Positions 52,340-61,979 of a stretch of DNA of 64,000 bases are shown in pieces (position 1 is the first letter of the stretch; every line of letters starts with the position of its first letter). The position numbers were made by a program, and so were the translations under genes. Under the pieces are notes generated by a model. It had not been told where the DNA came from, did no database searches, and was given only the letters and a program-made list of their open reading frames with translations. This DNA comes from JAWKWH01 sp965204295 (lineage in GTDB: Bacteria; Pseudomonadota; Alphaproteobacteria; Rhizobiales; Rhizobiaceae), in contig OZ241973.1 in assembly GCA_965204295.1 (NCBI GenBank), positions 248,001 to 312,000 of the forward strand, given 5' to 3'.

Positions 52340-52690
52340 TTAGTCCCGGCTGGCGTCTTTCAATCGCCGATGGACGGGCGCACCGATCAGCGGCGAATCC
52401 TCCGGGATGAGATCGAACGGGGTCAAGCCACCCTCGGTCCGCGCGCCGGGATCGGCCCCGGCCTTAAGCAGTGCCGCGGTCGCGCTGGCATGGCCCTTGA
52501 ACGCGGGCGGGGTCCAGCCATCCTCGCCCCGTGCGTTGGGATCGATTCCGGCCCGCAGGCAGGCGCGCACATCCTCGGTGCCGGCCGTCTCGAAGAAACT
52601 CCAACTGTTCCAGTTCGCACAATTGGACTTCGCCCGCGCGCCCGGCGGTGTCAGGAAGGCCGCTAGTATCGCAACGATTCCGAGCCTCAC
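52340..52690 (-). CDS. Short exported ankyrin-family protein (copy 4)
   Basis: 116 residues from GTG 52690, aligned to the starts of the paralogues. Signal peptide VRLGIVAILAAFLTPPGARA, cap 'NCANWNSWSFFETAGTEDV' and 'RACLRAGIDPNARGEDG', one degenerate plus one good ankyrin repeat ('HASATAALLKAGADPGAR') and the same C-terminal cap as the large copy ('LTPFDLIPEDSPLIGAP'). It looks like a contracted relative of the protein at 18025, perhaps reduced by recombination between repeats. 5' and 3' cassette modules are both present. Confidence 0.7.
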   Translation of the reverse strand: MRLGIVAILAAFLTPPGARAKSNCANWNSWSFFETAGTEDVRACLRAGIDPNARGEDGWTPPAFKGHASATAALLKAGADPGARTEGGLTPFDLIPEDSPLIGAPVHRRLKDASRD

Positions 52691-53160
52691 ACCATTTTCC
52701 TTTCCGCGTCTTCTTCGGTCGAAACCGGACGATGCGTACCGCGACCGCGCGAGCGTCATCGCCTCCCCCGCCGGAACCACCTGACCGCGTTTCCGTTTCG
52801 CGCGCCGCGCTGCACCGGGGCGCGGCTCTCATAGCCACCGTCTCCGGCGCGGCGCAAACATGCGCGCCAGCGCGCGATTCATCGCCATACGCCGCGAATT
52901 TAGGTCATTCGACCGAACAGGCGCCCTTGTGCCGGTCTTGTTGAAAAGGGTGATGGGCCTTGTCATGTCGCGCACCCTTCGGAATCGTCGAATGGCGGCG
53001 GCGGGCGGGGGAAATCTATCAAGGCATCCCCGAATGGCTTTCAAAGGCCCTTCGAACCGCCCTCGAACGGACATTTTCCCGCCCGACCCTTGGCGGCATG
53101 ACAATTGTCCTCACCGCGACATGCGACCGTTCTGGAACCTGCTGACAGCTATACCGATTT
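52691..53160 (-). repeat. Ankyrin-cassette 5' region, copy 4 (most complete set of modules)
   Basis: On the minus strand, in order: CTGTCAGCAGGTTCCAGAACGGTCGCATGTCG, GAGGACAATTGTCATGCCGCC, GGGCGGGAAAATGTCCGTTCGAGGGCGGTTCGAAGGGCCTTTGAAAGCCATTCGGGGATGCC, CGACGATTCCGAAGGGTGCGCGACATGACAAGGCCCATC, GGTCGAATGACCTAAATTCGCGGCG, GCGCGCATGTTTGCGCCGCGCCGGAGACGG, GCATCGTCCGGTTTCGACCGAAGAAGACGCGG. Subsets of these occur at the other cassettes. 53161-53361 holds a short protein-like minus-strand stretch (TPGETTVRAFNGSATVELS) that I cannot identify. Confidence 0.65.
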
Positions 53161-53361
53161 TTTGAGTTGAATGCCGCCGCCGGCATGCGACGGGCGGCCA
53201 TTTCCGAACCGTGCGAACCGTCGAGTTCGTGCTCGGCCACGTCGTCGACTGACAATTCGACGGTCGCGGATCCGTTGAAAGCGCGTACCGTTGTCTCGCC
53301 CGGCGTATGGGAAAAATAATCGACTTCGGGAATAACCGCGCTCGCGGCCGTCCCGTTCCGG

Positions 53362-54303
53362 CTATGCGTCCCGGCCCCGGACCGGTGAAACGCCGTTGAC
53401 ATTGAGAAAGACCGAATAAAGAGAGGTCGTGCCGCAAATGAACAGCCGATTCAGTCTGGCGCCACCGAAACAGACATTGCCGACGAATTCGGGAATCTTC
53501 ACCTTTCCGATCAACCGTCCGTCCGCGTCGAGACAATGGACTCCGTCGGCGGCCGAACTCCAGATGCGCCCATCGGTGTCGAGCCGAAGACCGTCGAAAA
53601 GACCCTGACCGCATTCCGCGAAAACGTCGCCGCCGTTCAGACCGCCATCGGCGGCGACAGTGTGGCGGCGAATATGCCTTGGACCGCCCGCCTCATGCGT
53701 CGCGCCGGTGTCGGCGATGTAGAGAAAACTCTCGTCGGGCGAAAACGCCAGACCGTTCGGTTTGACATAGTCGTCGGCGACGATCCGGAGGTCGCCCGAT
53801 TCGGGGTCGGCGCGATAGACATGGCATGCCCCGATTTCGCTTGCCGCCCTGCCGCCCTCATAATCCATGAGGATCCCGTAGGAGGGATCGGTGAACCATA
53901 TCGTGCCGTCGGATTTCACCACCGTGTCGTTTGGCGAATTGAGCCGCCTGCCCCGATAATTGTCGGCGATAACCGTGATCGATCCGTCATGTTCCGTCCG
54001 GGTCACCCGGCGGGTCAGATGCTCGCAGGTCACGAGACGGCCCTGCCGGTCGACCGTGTTGCCGTTCGAGTTGTTGGACGGAGCGCGGAATATCGAGACC
54101 GAACCGTCGGCGTCGTCGAACCGCAGCATTCTGTTGTTCGGAATATCCGACCAGATCAGATACCTGCCGGGCGCGAACCATGCCGGTCCCTCCGACCAGC
54201 GTGCGCCGGTCCAAAGCCTTTCGACCCGCGCATGCCCGATCAGGCAGGCTTCAAACGCGGGATCGATCGCCTCGAAACCGGTTCCTTCAATGACTCCGAA
54301 CAA
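53362..54303 (-). CDS. SMP-30/gluconolactonase-family protein
   Basis: 313 residues. Beta-propeller lactonase features: 'SEGPAWFAPGRYLIWSDIPN' (the metal-binding Glu is in SEGPAW), 'NSNGNTVDRQGRLVTCEH', 'LNSPNDTVVKSDGTIWFTDP' with the Asn/Asp ligands, 'VKPNGLAFSPDESFLYIADT', 'GLFDGLRLDTDGRIW'. Members hydrolyse sugar lactones using a divalent metal. It is oriented like, and downstream of, a sugar-type ABC transporter (54512-57624), so it may serve the same sugar pathway; the 208-base gap makes one operon possible but unproven. Confidence 0.9.
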   Translation of the reverse strand: MFGVIEGTGFEAIDPAFEACLIGHARVERLWTGARWSEGPAWFAPGRYLIWSDIPNNRMLRFDDADGSVSIFRAPSNNSNGNTVDRQGRLVTCEHLTRRVTRTEHDGSITVIADNYRGRRLNSPNDTVVKSDGTIWFTDPSYGILMDYEGGRAASEIGACHVYRADPESGDLRIVADDYVKPNGLAFSPDESFLYIADTGATHEAGGPRHIRRHTVAADGGLNGGDVFAECGQGLFDGLRLDTDGRIWSSAADGVHCLDADGRLIGKVKIPEFVGNVCFGGARLNRLFICGTTSLYSVFLNVNGVSPVRGRDA

Positions 54304-54511
54304 GTATCTCCTCCCTTTCGGCCTTTTTACCGCTCCCGGAGGCCGGTCGTCTCACGCCCCGGCCCCGATCCCCGATCGGGCCGCATGTTGCCCGGCAGAG
54401 CCGGACCGTCGCCATCGTTCCCGGTTTGGATGAGTTTGACACCCCGGCGGCGCTCCCGATTGTCATCGGTCGCATATAGCGCCGGAGTGTCATATCGTTC
54501 AAGTGCGGCGA

Positions 54512-55657
54512 TCAGCGCTTGAGCGCGCCCACCCCGGAAAAGCGGAACGCTTCCCGCTCAAGTCCGTCAATCTCTTCAGCGCTCATCCGGTCGTGTGCGA
54601 CGGTGATACGTCCCAGGAACACCAGAGGCAGAGCTCCAGCCCGATTTTCCATGTCGGCCTTGATTGCCTCGGCAGTCGCCGCGCCGACATCGTCACCCAT
54701 TCGCATGGGTGTCGCGTCCAGTTCACCGCGGCGGATCGCATCCAACTCGAGCCCTGTGCCGCCCCAACCTGTCGAGAATATCTCCTTCTCTTTGCCGGCG
54801 GCAACCTGCGCCTCCACCGATCCCATCGCCATCGCGGTATTCGCGTTGTGGATGATCCTAGCCTCCGGATAGGCCTGCAGGATCAACGAAGTGCCTTCAA
54901 AGCCTCCCTCGCGCTGATACTCGCCATAATGTTCATACACCGTCTTCCAATTGCCCTTGGACTCGACGCATTCCTTAAAATCGCCCGAACGCTGGTTGTC
55001 GGTGATTCCGGGAATACCGCGATTCATCGCCATTGTGACATCCTTGCCAAGACGCTCCAGCATGTATTCGCACATTGTCAGCGCACCCGCGGCGGATGAA
55101 AAGTCAAACCAGACATCGGGCTGGTTCGAGAGTGCTTTCAGCGGTGTATGGAAGGCCCAGACATACGTCGAGAACCCCTCATTGCCGGCCAGTTTGTCAA
55201 TGTTGTCTGCTTGTGTTGCAAGTTCCGAAGGTCCGAAAATCACATAATCGTACAGATCAGCGTCCTGTGAAACCTGCGCCGTATATGTTGACTGGAGCGA
55301 ATGTTCGATTTGGCGTGAGGCGAATTCAATGGTCTTGTACCTGATGCCCAGCTGATCCAAACGCTTGGTCAGCGCCAAAAAGTTTCGAGCCCAGAAATCG
55401 GACACATCAGCCGAAGGATAGATCAGCGCAATCTCAATCGGCTTGTCTTGAGTTCCGGCAAACGGTACGGCATCGGAACCAACAATCGATTGTAATGCTT
55501 CAAGTTTTCCTTCGGCGTTCACTTCGCCGGGAACCCAGTGGTCGCGATCTTCAATCCCGGGAAGTTCTTTCAGGGGCAGTTTTGAATGCCCGTCCGCAAA
55601 CGCAACGCCACATAGCGCAACACTTGCTATCATTGTTATGGTCGTCAATGGTTTCAT
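54512..55657 (-). CDS. Sugar-type ABC substrate-binding protein (periplasmic-binding-protein family 4)
   Basis: 381 residues from ATG 55657, preceded by AAGGAAGGA. Signal peptide MKPLTTITMIASVALCGVAFA, then 'IEIALIYPSADVSDFWARN', 'YDYVIFGPSELATQADN', 'RGIPGITDNQRSGDFKECV' and 'EARIIHNANTAMAMGSVEA', which is the ribose/galactofuranose-type binding fold. It delivers ligand to the permease and ATPase encoded upstream on the same strand. Gap to the permease stop is 87 bases. Confidence 0.9.
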   Translation of the reverse strand: MKPLTTITMIASVALCGVAFADGHSKLPLKELPGIEDRDHWVPGEVNAEGKLEALQSIVGSDAVPFAGTQDKPIEIALIYPSADVSDFWARNFLALTKRLDQLGIRYKTIEFASRQIEHSLQSTYTAQVSQDADLYDYVIFGPSELATQADNIDKLAGNEGFSTYVWAFHTPLKALSNQPDVWFDFSSAAGALTMCEYMLERLGKDVTMAMNRGIPGITDNQRSGDFKECVESKGNWKTVYEHYGEYQREGGFEGTSLILQAYPEARIIHNANTAMAMGSVEAQVAAGKEKEIFSTGWGGTGLELDAIRRGELDATPMRMGDDVGAATAEAIKADMENRAGALPLVFLGRITVAHDRMSAEEIDGLEREAFRFSGVGALKR

Positions 55658-55744
55658 TGGGTCTTCCTTCCTTTGCATGGGAGCGGGACCCATAGGTGCG
55701 TCCCGGAGTTGCAACCTCCGGGCTCACCGTCCCGCATTTTCCGG

Positions 55745-56869
55745 TTATCCGCTTGGATTTGGATCCCCGGCAAATAGTGCGCCGAGAGCCAACAAGGCGA
55801 TCAATGCACCAATTATCGCCGCGCTGAGGCGCAGCATTTTCTTGCCATCCGGCGTGGCTAAACCGGCCAGCCAGCCCGCAGCACCATCGCGGTCTTTCTT
55901 TTGCATCCAGGCATAGAGCGAGACCGAACCGACGATCACCACGCCGGAGGCTACCGACTGCCAGAAGAATTCGATGCGCAATGTCACCAGCGCGTTAATC
56001 ATCATCGACAACAGGAGAACACCGGCGAACGACCCGATCATTGACGCTCGTCCACCGAAAAGCGATGTACCCCCGACAACAACCGCCGCAATGACGTGCA
56101 AGTTGAAGTAAGGTGCGGACGTTGCCTGTACGGCGTTCAGCTTGCCTGTCAGCATGATGCCGGCCAGCGCCGCGCAAGCGCCGCAAAGCATATAGGCGTA
56201 GACCTTGTGACGGTTGACGGCGATACCCGTCAGTTCAGCCGCTTCGGGATTTGAGCCAATAGCAATCGTATAACGACCGAAATAGGTTCGGGTGAGCAGA
56301 ACATATCCCGCAATCATCGTAGCGGCGCCGAGTACGACCGGGACCGGGACGAAGCTTGGGATTTGTCCTCGCCCGATCTCGGTCAGGAAATCCGGAAAGC
56401 GGGCCAGCACCAATCCCTTGGCAAGGACAAGAGCGAATCCGCGATAGACCAGATCCATCGCCAGAGTACCGATCAAATCCGGTACGTTGAAACGGGTAAT
56501 AACCAGACCGTTGATCAATCCCATAACCGCGCCGAGCATGATCGCGATCGGAACCGCGACGTAAGCCGAAAATCCGTACTGCTTGATCAGGAAGGCCATG
56601 ATGATAGCCGACAGCGCCGCAATCGAACCAATCGACAGATCAATGCCGCGCTGCGTGATGACAAACGTCATCGCCATCGCCATCGGCATGTAAAGAGCCG
56701 CATCCAACAGGATAAGGTTGAGATTGGTTGGCCGGAAGTAACGCGTCGGCTCGGCAATACCCATAAACACCATGATACCGAGGATCATCACCATCGGTCC
56801 GACGATGGCGATATAAGGCTCCAATCTTTCACGCGCTTTACCGGGCATTTTCGCATCTGCGACCGTCAT
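55745..56869 (-). CDS. Sugar ABC transporter permease (RbsC-like)
   Basis: 374 residues from ATG 56869, which overlaps the ATPase stop (TGATG). About ten hydrophobic segments; RbsC-family hallmarks 'VITQRGIDLSIGSIAALSAI', 'NGLVITRFNVPDLIGTLAM', 'GSNPEAAELTGIAVNRHK' and 'VVVGGTSLFGGRASMIGS'. It forms the inner-membrane channel as a homodimer. Coupled to the ATPase gene. Confidence 0.93.
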   Translation of the reverse strand: MTVADAKMPGKARERLEPYIAIVGPMVMILGIMVFMGIAEPTRYFRPTNLNLILLDAALYMPMAMAMTFVITQRGIDLSIGSIAALSAIIMAFLIKQYGFSAYVAVPIAIMLGAVMGLINGLVITRFNVPDLIGTLAMDLVYRGFALVLAKGLVLARFPDFLTEIGRGQIPSFVPVPVVLGAATMIAGYVLLTRTYFGRYTIAIGSNPEAAELTGIAVNRHKVYAYMLCGACAALAGIMLTGKLNAVQATSAPYFNLHVIAAVVVGGTSLFGGRASMIGSFAGVLLLSMMINALVTLRIEFFWQSVASGVVIVGSVSLYAWMQKKDRDGAAGWLAGLATPDGKKMLRLSAAIIGALIALLALGALFAGDPNPSG

Positions 56870-57624
56870 CAGGCTGCTTCCTCCAAGCCGACGATCATGG
56901 CCAGCACTTCCTGGGTATCGGTTTCGGCTGTTTTGACGACGCCCACGCATTTCCCGCGCCGTTGAACATGGATGCGGTCCGACACTTCGAAGACATCATC
57001 CAGGGAATGGCTGATCAGGATTACAGCCAAGCCCTGCTTTTTAAGGGATTTTATGAGATTCAATGTACGCGCGGTCTCTTGCGGTCCGAGCGCGGCGGTG
57101 GGTTCGTCCATCACAAGTACGCGCAATCCCTCGTGATAAACGGCCCGGGCGATCGCCACCGCCTGGCGCTGGCCGCCTGACAGGCTTTCCGTCGGCGCAT
57201 CGAGAGACTTTAACTGTACGCCCAGCCGTTCCATCAAGACACGTTCTGTCTCCGACCTCATACGCTCGTTGTCCAATATGGAGACCCCCATGAAGAATCG
57301 CGTCAATTCATTTCCAAGAAACATGTTTGCCGCAGGGTCGAGATGGTCAGCCAGAGCCAATGTTTGGTAAACGGCGTCGATGCCTTTTTCGATGGCCTCG
57401 CCATGGCCGGAAAATTTCTCGAGTTCACCATCTATGCTAATCGTTCCGGCTGTCGGTTGGTAGACGCCGGTCAGGATCTTTATGAGCGTCGATTTTCCGG
57501 CGCCGTTGTCGCCGACAATGGCAAGCACCTCACCCTCATATGCGTCCAGATCGACATCGGACAACGCGGTCACACCGCCAAAGCGCTTGGTGATGTTTCT
57601 CATTTGAATAAGCGGATTGGTCAT
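56869..57624 (-). CDS. Sugar ABC transporter ATP-binding protein (single domain)
   Basis: 251 residues: Walker A 'GDNGAGKSTLIKIL' (about 38-45), Q-loop 'VYQTLALAD', signature 'ESLSGGQRQAVAIARAV', Walker B 'LRVLVMDEPTAALG', switch His 'ILISHSLDDV'. One domain, as in the FrcA-like ATPases of fructose/ribose importers, rather than the double RbsA type. Its ATG overlaps the stop of a 15-codon frame (57621-57668, MSNKPNELIAAGRAP), which may be a coupling leader or the tail of a lost gene. Confidence 0.93.
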   Translation of the reverse strand: MTNPLIQMRNITKRFGGVTALSDVDLDAYEGEVLAIVGDNGAGKSTLIKILTGVYQPTAGTISIDGELEKFSGHGEAIEKGIDAVYQTLALADHLDPAANMFLGNELTRFFMGVSILDNERMRSETERVLMERLGVQLKSLDAPTESLSGGQRQAVAIARAVYHEGLRVLVMDEPTAALGPQETARTLNLIKSLKKQGLAVILISHSLDDVFEVSDRIHVQRRGKCVGVVKTAETDTQEVLAMIVGLEEAA

Positions 57625-57805
57625 GGCGCGCGCCCCGCTGCGATCAGTTCATTCGGCTTGTTCGACATGTTCGATTTGTCCTTGATGCGATGGAGATTGT
57701 GGCCGGCATGCAACGTTTGGCGCGTCCAATGACAGCGGCTTCGCCGCCGCGCCAGCCTTGGCGTCGAATTCGAAGCCGGCGATTTTCTGTTTGAAATCGG
57801 TAGCG

Positions 57806-58489
57806 TCATCCGACCCGCTTTTCCCGCCAAAGTGGTTTTCCGATCACTTCGAAAACGTGCTTGTTCACCTCTCCACCAGTCTTGGCCACCAGCATTTTAA
57901 CAAACTCGAAATAGTCGGTGACATTCTTTTTGGTGACACTGGTATCAGGCCGTCCCCGATGAGCTATTTCTCCACGCAGCGACACGTATCCATCAAGCTT
58001 TTTGCGCGCTCGATCCGACTTCATCTTCCCGGGCCAATACCAGTGGTCGGACATTTTCTCTATGCCGACAGCGGTTTTGAACAACTCATCGATTTGAGTG
58101 GTTTTGGGCGTATTTAGGCGTCTGTCTCGTTCTTTCTTCAAATCCTCCAGGTGGCCTTTCAGATACTGACGCCAACCGTCATCCGCAATTTTCCAAACCG
58201 CAAGTTCGTGACTTTCTCCCGCAAGTTTTTTGGCGATGATTTTCTTCAATTCGTCTGGAAGTGCGCCGGCCGATTTCGCATGTTCCACTATGTGCTCAAG
58301 TCCCTCGGCGGCGATGTCCTCGCGATAGGCTTCTCAGAACGCGGTAATCAGAACGATTGCGGACTTGTTCAAGACCGCCAAGCCGTATCGACGCCCCGGG
58401 GCGGTGCCGCCAGCGTCCTCATGAAGTTTGACAAGGCGTTCGATGTCTTTAGCATTATCGTCAAATGCGGCGCGTGCCTTGCTGGCCAT
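57806..58489 (-). pseudogene. RiboL-PSP-HEPN domain protein with an internal stop
   Basis: From ATG 58489: 'MASKARAAFDDNAKDIERLV', 'GRRYGLAVLNKSAIVLITAF', then TGA (58334-58336, codon 52) where the family has Trp, then the same frame continues 'EAYREDIAAEGLEHIVEHAK' to the end. The catalytic-type RxxxxH motif of HEPN ribonucleases is visible as RGEIAH (about residue 177) in 'YVSLRGEIAHRGRPD'. RiboL-PSP-HEPN proteins are predicted RNA-cutting defence or toxin proteins. A single TGG-to-TGA change explains the break. An internal start could still yield the C-terminal 160 residues with the HEPN motif. Confidence 0.75.
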
Positions 58490-58559
58490 CGAGAACTCCT
58501 CTTTTGCCCGATGCTATCCTTTACTCTTCCAAACAACAAGTCTTTCCAGCCGCCTGGCT

Positions 58560-58800
58560 CACCGGCGCCGGGATATCCTCACCCGCACAAAAAACCGCCC
58601 AATGGACAGCGTGAGCGCATCCGCTACCGGCATCAGTTTGAGAGTTTCGCGACCGTGGCGCTGCGCCACAAGGCCGTTCGCCGACCGGGGCACGTTCGCG
58701 CCGGCGGGTGAGTTTCGTCTTCACGGCTGTCTCGTCAATAAATACCAGGCCCGTGCAACGCCCGGTGCATCCCTGGACGGCGGCGTGCGGTCCGCCCGCA
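58560..58800 (-). mobile_element. IS630-family transposase fragment
   Basis: On the minus strand 'LVFIDETAVKTKLTRRRERA' and 'PVGER' are followed by frameshifted text (SRNSQTD); this is the first catalytic Asp region of IS630 transposases. Both the N- and C-terminal parts are missing. 58801-58996 has no supported gene. Confidence 0.55.
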
Positions 58801-58996
58801 TGTGCTGACCGTCGAGAGCTTCATGGCGGACGTTCGGACAGCATGACGTCACTCGCGCCAATCCGGGACTTGCTGATGCGCGAACCGGGTTTGACCGGTT
58901 AAGCCTAATAGTTGTCGTGAATTTCTACCGGGTAATATCCGGGCAACATACGCACTTTAAGCTTATTTGTCCAAATCGTTATTTTCATTTAGTTTC

Positions 58997-59071
58997 TGGT
59001 GCTGCCGGAGAGATTCGAACTCTCGGCCTCTCCCTTACCAAGGGAGTGCTCTACCCCTGAGCTACGGCAGC
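58997..59071 (-). tRNA. tRNA-Thr (anticodon GGT)
   Basis: 75 bases on the minus strand: acceptor GCTGCCG/CGGCAGC, D-arm TAGCTCAGGGGTAGAGC, anticodon stem CTCCC/GGGAG with loop TTGGTAA (anticodon GGT), T-arm GAGAGTTCGAATCTCTC, encoded CCA (58997-58999). Confidence 0.97.
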
Positions 59072-59234
59072 GGCTTGTGCGGTTTCGCCGCCTTCTGGCA
59101 TAGGGAACTTGTTGTTGCAAGCGGGATTGGCCACGGACGCGCCCGCTGCCCGCGATCGGATTGACGCCATGCAATCGCCAATATCGTTCGCCATGCAACG
59201 CATCGATTTTCGGAGAGAACCACAGGAGAACGAC

Positions 59235-59396
59235 ATGGGCAAATCTCCCGCCGCCCCGACCGCGAAAGGAGCCGACAGAAACGCCAGGCTCGCCGCGGAA
59301 CTGCGCGCGAACCTGATGAAGCGAAAAGCTCAATCGCGGAAACGCGACCGGGCCCGCTCTCAGGAGAAAAGCCCCGGAACGACCGACGAGCGGTAG
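59235..59396 (+). CDS. Small basic protein upstream of murA
   Basis: 53 residues, ATG 59235 with AGGAG 7 bases before. Highly charged: 'NARLAAELRANLMKRKAQS' and 'RKRDRARSQEK'. Short Arg/Lys-rich proteins of this look often precede murA in Hyphomicrobiales; no function is known. It is not a membrane protein and has no cysteines. Confidence 0.7.
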   Translation: MGKSPAAPTAKGADRNARLAAELRANLMKRKAQSRKRDRARSQEKSPGTTDER

Positions 59397-59562
59397 CACC
59401 GGCGGCCGGGCGACCGGTTCCGCGTCGCCCGCGGTCACGTCAACGCCCTTGAACGGCCCGAGGCGATCTCCTAGACGAATGCGGGCAGCGATGAAATTTC
59501 AGATAGTGCGAATTCGATGACCGGCATGTTGCAATCGACATGCGCCGGCGGCAGGTTTTGAC

Positions 59563-60684
59563 ATGGACAGAATTGGAATCATTGGCGGCAACCGTTTGGA
59601 GGGAACGATTCCGATTTCCGGGGCGAAAAACGCGGCCCTGCCGCTCATGATCGCCTCGCTGCTGACCGACGATACGCTGACGCTGCAAAACGTGCCGCAT
59701 CTCGCCGATGTCGAGCAGTTGATACGGATTCTCGGAAATCATGGCGTCGATTACTCCGTGAACGGCAGGCGCGCCCGGCAGGTCGGCAATTATTCACGCA
59801 CGATCAATTTCTCCGCGCGGAATATCGTCGATACGACAGCGCCATACGAACTGGTGTCGAAAATGAGAGCCGGTTTCTGGGTTGTCGGTCCGTTGCTGGC
59901 GCGCATGGGCAAGGCCCGCGTCTCGCTGCCCGGCGGCTGCGCCATCGGCACCCGGCCGGTCGATCTGTTTATCGAGGGCTTGCAGGCCCTGGGCGCCGAG
60001 ATCGACATAGACAACGGTTATGTGAATGCGAAAGCGCCCGATGGCGGCCTCGTCGGCAACCGTTACGCATTTCCGAAAGTTTCCGTCGGCGCGACCCATG
60101 TATTGCTGATGGCCGCTTCGCTTGCGCGCGGCGAAACGGTCATCGAAAACGCGGCCTGCGAGCCCGAAGTAACCAATCTCGCCGACTGCCTGAACGCGAT
60201 GGGCGGCAGGATCGAGGGCGCGGGGTCTCCGGTTATTTCCATATCGGGCGTCGACGCCCTTAGCGGAGCGCGCCATGCCGTCATTCCCGACCGCATCGAA
60301 ACCGGCACCTATGCGATGGCCGCGGCCATGACCGGCGGCGATGTGCTGCTTGCCGGCGCGCGCCCCGAACTGTCGCGAAAGGCGCTGGACATGGTTGCCC
60401 GCGCCGGATCGGAAATCTCGATCACAGATGAAGGGATACGCGTTCGACACGCGGACGACGCGATCCGGCCGGTCGACGTCTCCACCGCGCCGTTTCCGGG
60501 TTTTCCGACAGACCTCCAAGCGCAGTTCATGGGGCTGATGACCAGAGCGCGGGGCCGGTCGCGCATCACCGAAACCATTTTCGAAAACCGCTTCATGCAT
60601 GTTCAGGAACTGGCCAGGCTCGGCGCGCACATCGCTAACCCACGAGCAGTCTCAAACGAACTCTTAGAAGATCGGCATCAGTAA
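59563..60684 (+). pseudogene. murA: UDP-GlcNAc 1-carboxyvinyltransferase, C-terminally truncated
   Basis: 373 residues. The start is canonical (MDRIGIIGGNRLEGTIPISG with the substrate Lys in GAKNAALPL), and the fosfomycin-target Cys is in 'VSLPGGCAIGTRPVDL' (about residue 127). The sequence is normal through 'ENRFMHVQELARLGAHI'. There the family would continue for about 70 more residues (ending with the catalytic-loop Arg and the 'RGYERLEEKL' region). Instead 'ANPRAVSNELLEDRHQ' and a stop follow, 45 bases before the hipA 3' end. MurA is essential for peptidoglycan, so either another copy exists or this sequence is a misassembly. The truncation coincides with the edge of the toxin-antitoxin insertion. 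Confidence 0.85.
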
Positions 60685-60729
60685 CGGAGCTGGCTGTTGG
60701 CGGGTCGAAACCGTGAAGGAAGGTTCTTG

Positions 60730-61979
60730 TCATAAGACCAGCGCTCGCTTCAAATCATCATGCTCGAAAGCGCCGGCCATTCGTTTGATCTCCGCCGACC
60801 GATCGCCGAACGCCTTTGCAGTCTCGCGCCACGTGGCGGTCACGGTCGCCACTTCCTTCATGATCACGCGGGCCTGCGCCAACGTCAGAGCAAAAAACTC
60901 CGAAGCCTCTTCCAGAAGATCAATCGAACAGGTGCCTTCATCAAGATTGATATTGGTCGTCAGCACCCGCACCTTGACGTCGATTGGAACCGGATTGAGG
61001 CTATAGGCGGGAGATAGTGACCATCCGGCTTTTTCGAGCCAAAGAAAGCCGTGATTGCGCAGGTGATCGTCGACGTTGGAGATCAGCACATTGAAGACGA
61101 CGCGGCGATAGAGGGCGTGAGCATCGTTTTTACCCTTTGCGCCGTGTTCGGCCAAAGCATCGACGATCTCGGGATAGCTGCCTCGCTCGCCATCCTTGGC
61201 GCCCATCATCGCCATAGCCGACAGGAAGGGAATGCGGACTGTACCATCGCGGTCGAAGCGACGGGACAACATGACTTTCTTGCCCGCTACATTGATCAAC
61301 TCGTGCAGGGGAGTTTCGATGCCAGCCTGACCAGCCAGTCGCAGGGCGATTTCTTCCCAGGTCTCCAGGCTGTACTCGTCGATCTCTTTCGGAAACTTGG
61401 CGATGGAGAGGTGACCGTACTGGTCGATGAACGAGGCTTTCAGCCGGGCATCGCCAAGCGACGGGCCGGGTGCAAAGATGATCTGGAGGTCTTCGTCGGT
61501 TTCCTCATCGCACAGTATGCGCTCGGTAATCTGGAGGAGTCTGCCGAGTTCGACCAGCGAGGGACCGCCAGCGCGGGGACCGGCACCTGGAATTGCTCTT
61601 CGCCGACCCAGCGGAAACGAAGCGCGCCGAGGCGGGTCTCGTCGGCGACGCCAAGAAGATATTCGCTTTCAACCAGTGCGCGCACGGCGCGACCTTCGCG
61701 TTCGGCGATGCGCCGCTCCGAGTGTTGCATGAGGCGGCAGCCCCAGGTGTCGGGTGCGGAGTCACCGGTCGAGCCGAAGGTCGCCAGACCGGCATGTCGT
61801 GCGAAGACGCCGCGGGTCAGGGCGAGAGCTGGTTCCAGCGAGAAGCGATCCGGATCATCAAGCCATGTGCGATCATATTCGAACATGATGGTCTCGGCGC
61901 CACGGACGCGGTTGCTCCGGGCGAGCCCGATCGGACGCACGCGGCCGTTCAGGTCGATATGGGCCTCGAAATCAGCCAT
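60730..61979 (-). pseudogene. HipA-family kinase toxin, frameshifted
   Basis: ATG 61979 opens 'MADFEAHIDLNGRVRPIGLA' and the N-terminal domain runs in frame to 'QVPVPALAVP' (about 61570). The frame then changes by one base and continues 'SLVELGRLLQITERILCDEE', 'GQAGIETPLHELINVAGKKV' and 'SRRFDRDGT'. The kinase part follows, with catalytic-region motifs 'LRNHGFLWLEKAGW' and 'NVLISNVDDHLRNHG', to TAA/TAG at 60730. HipA-type kinases phosphorylate tRNA synthetases and cause growth arrest. The frameshift splits the N-terminal subdomain from the kinase core, so normal toxin is not made. Confidence 0.8.

Noticed and set aside
53161..53402. Minus-strand frame with text such as TPGETTVRAFNGSATVELS
   Set aside because: It looks partly protein-like but matches no family I recognise. 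It overlaps the end of the lactonase gene and runs into cassette repeats, so it is at best a fragment.
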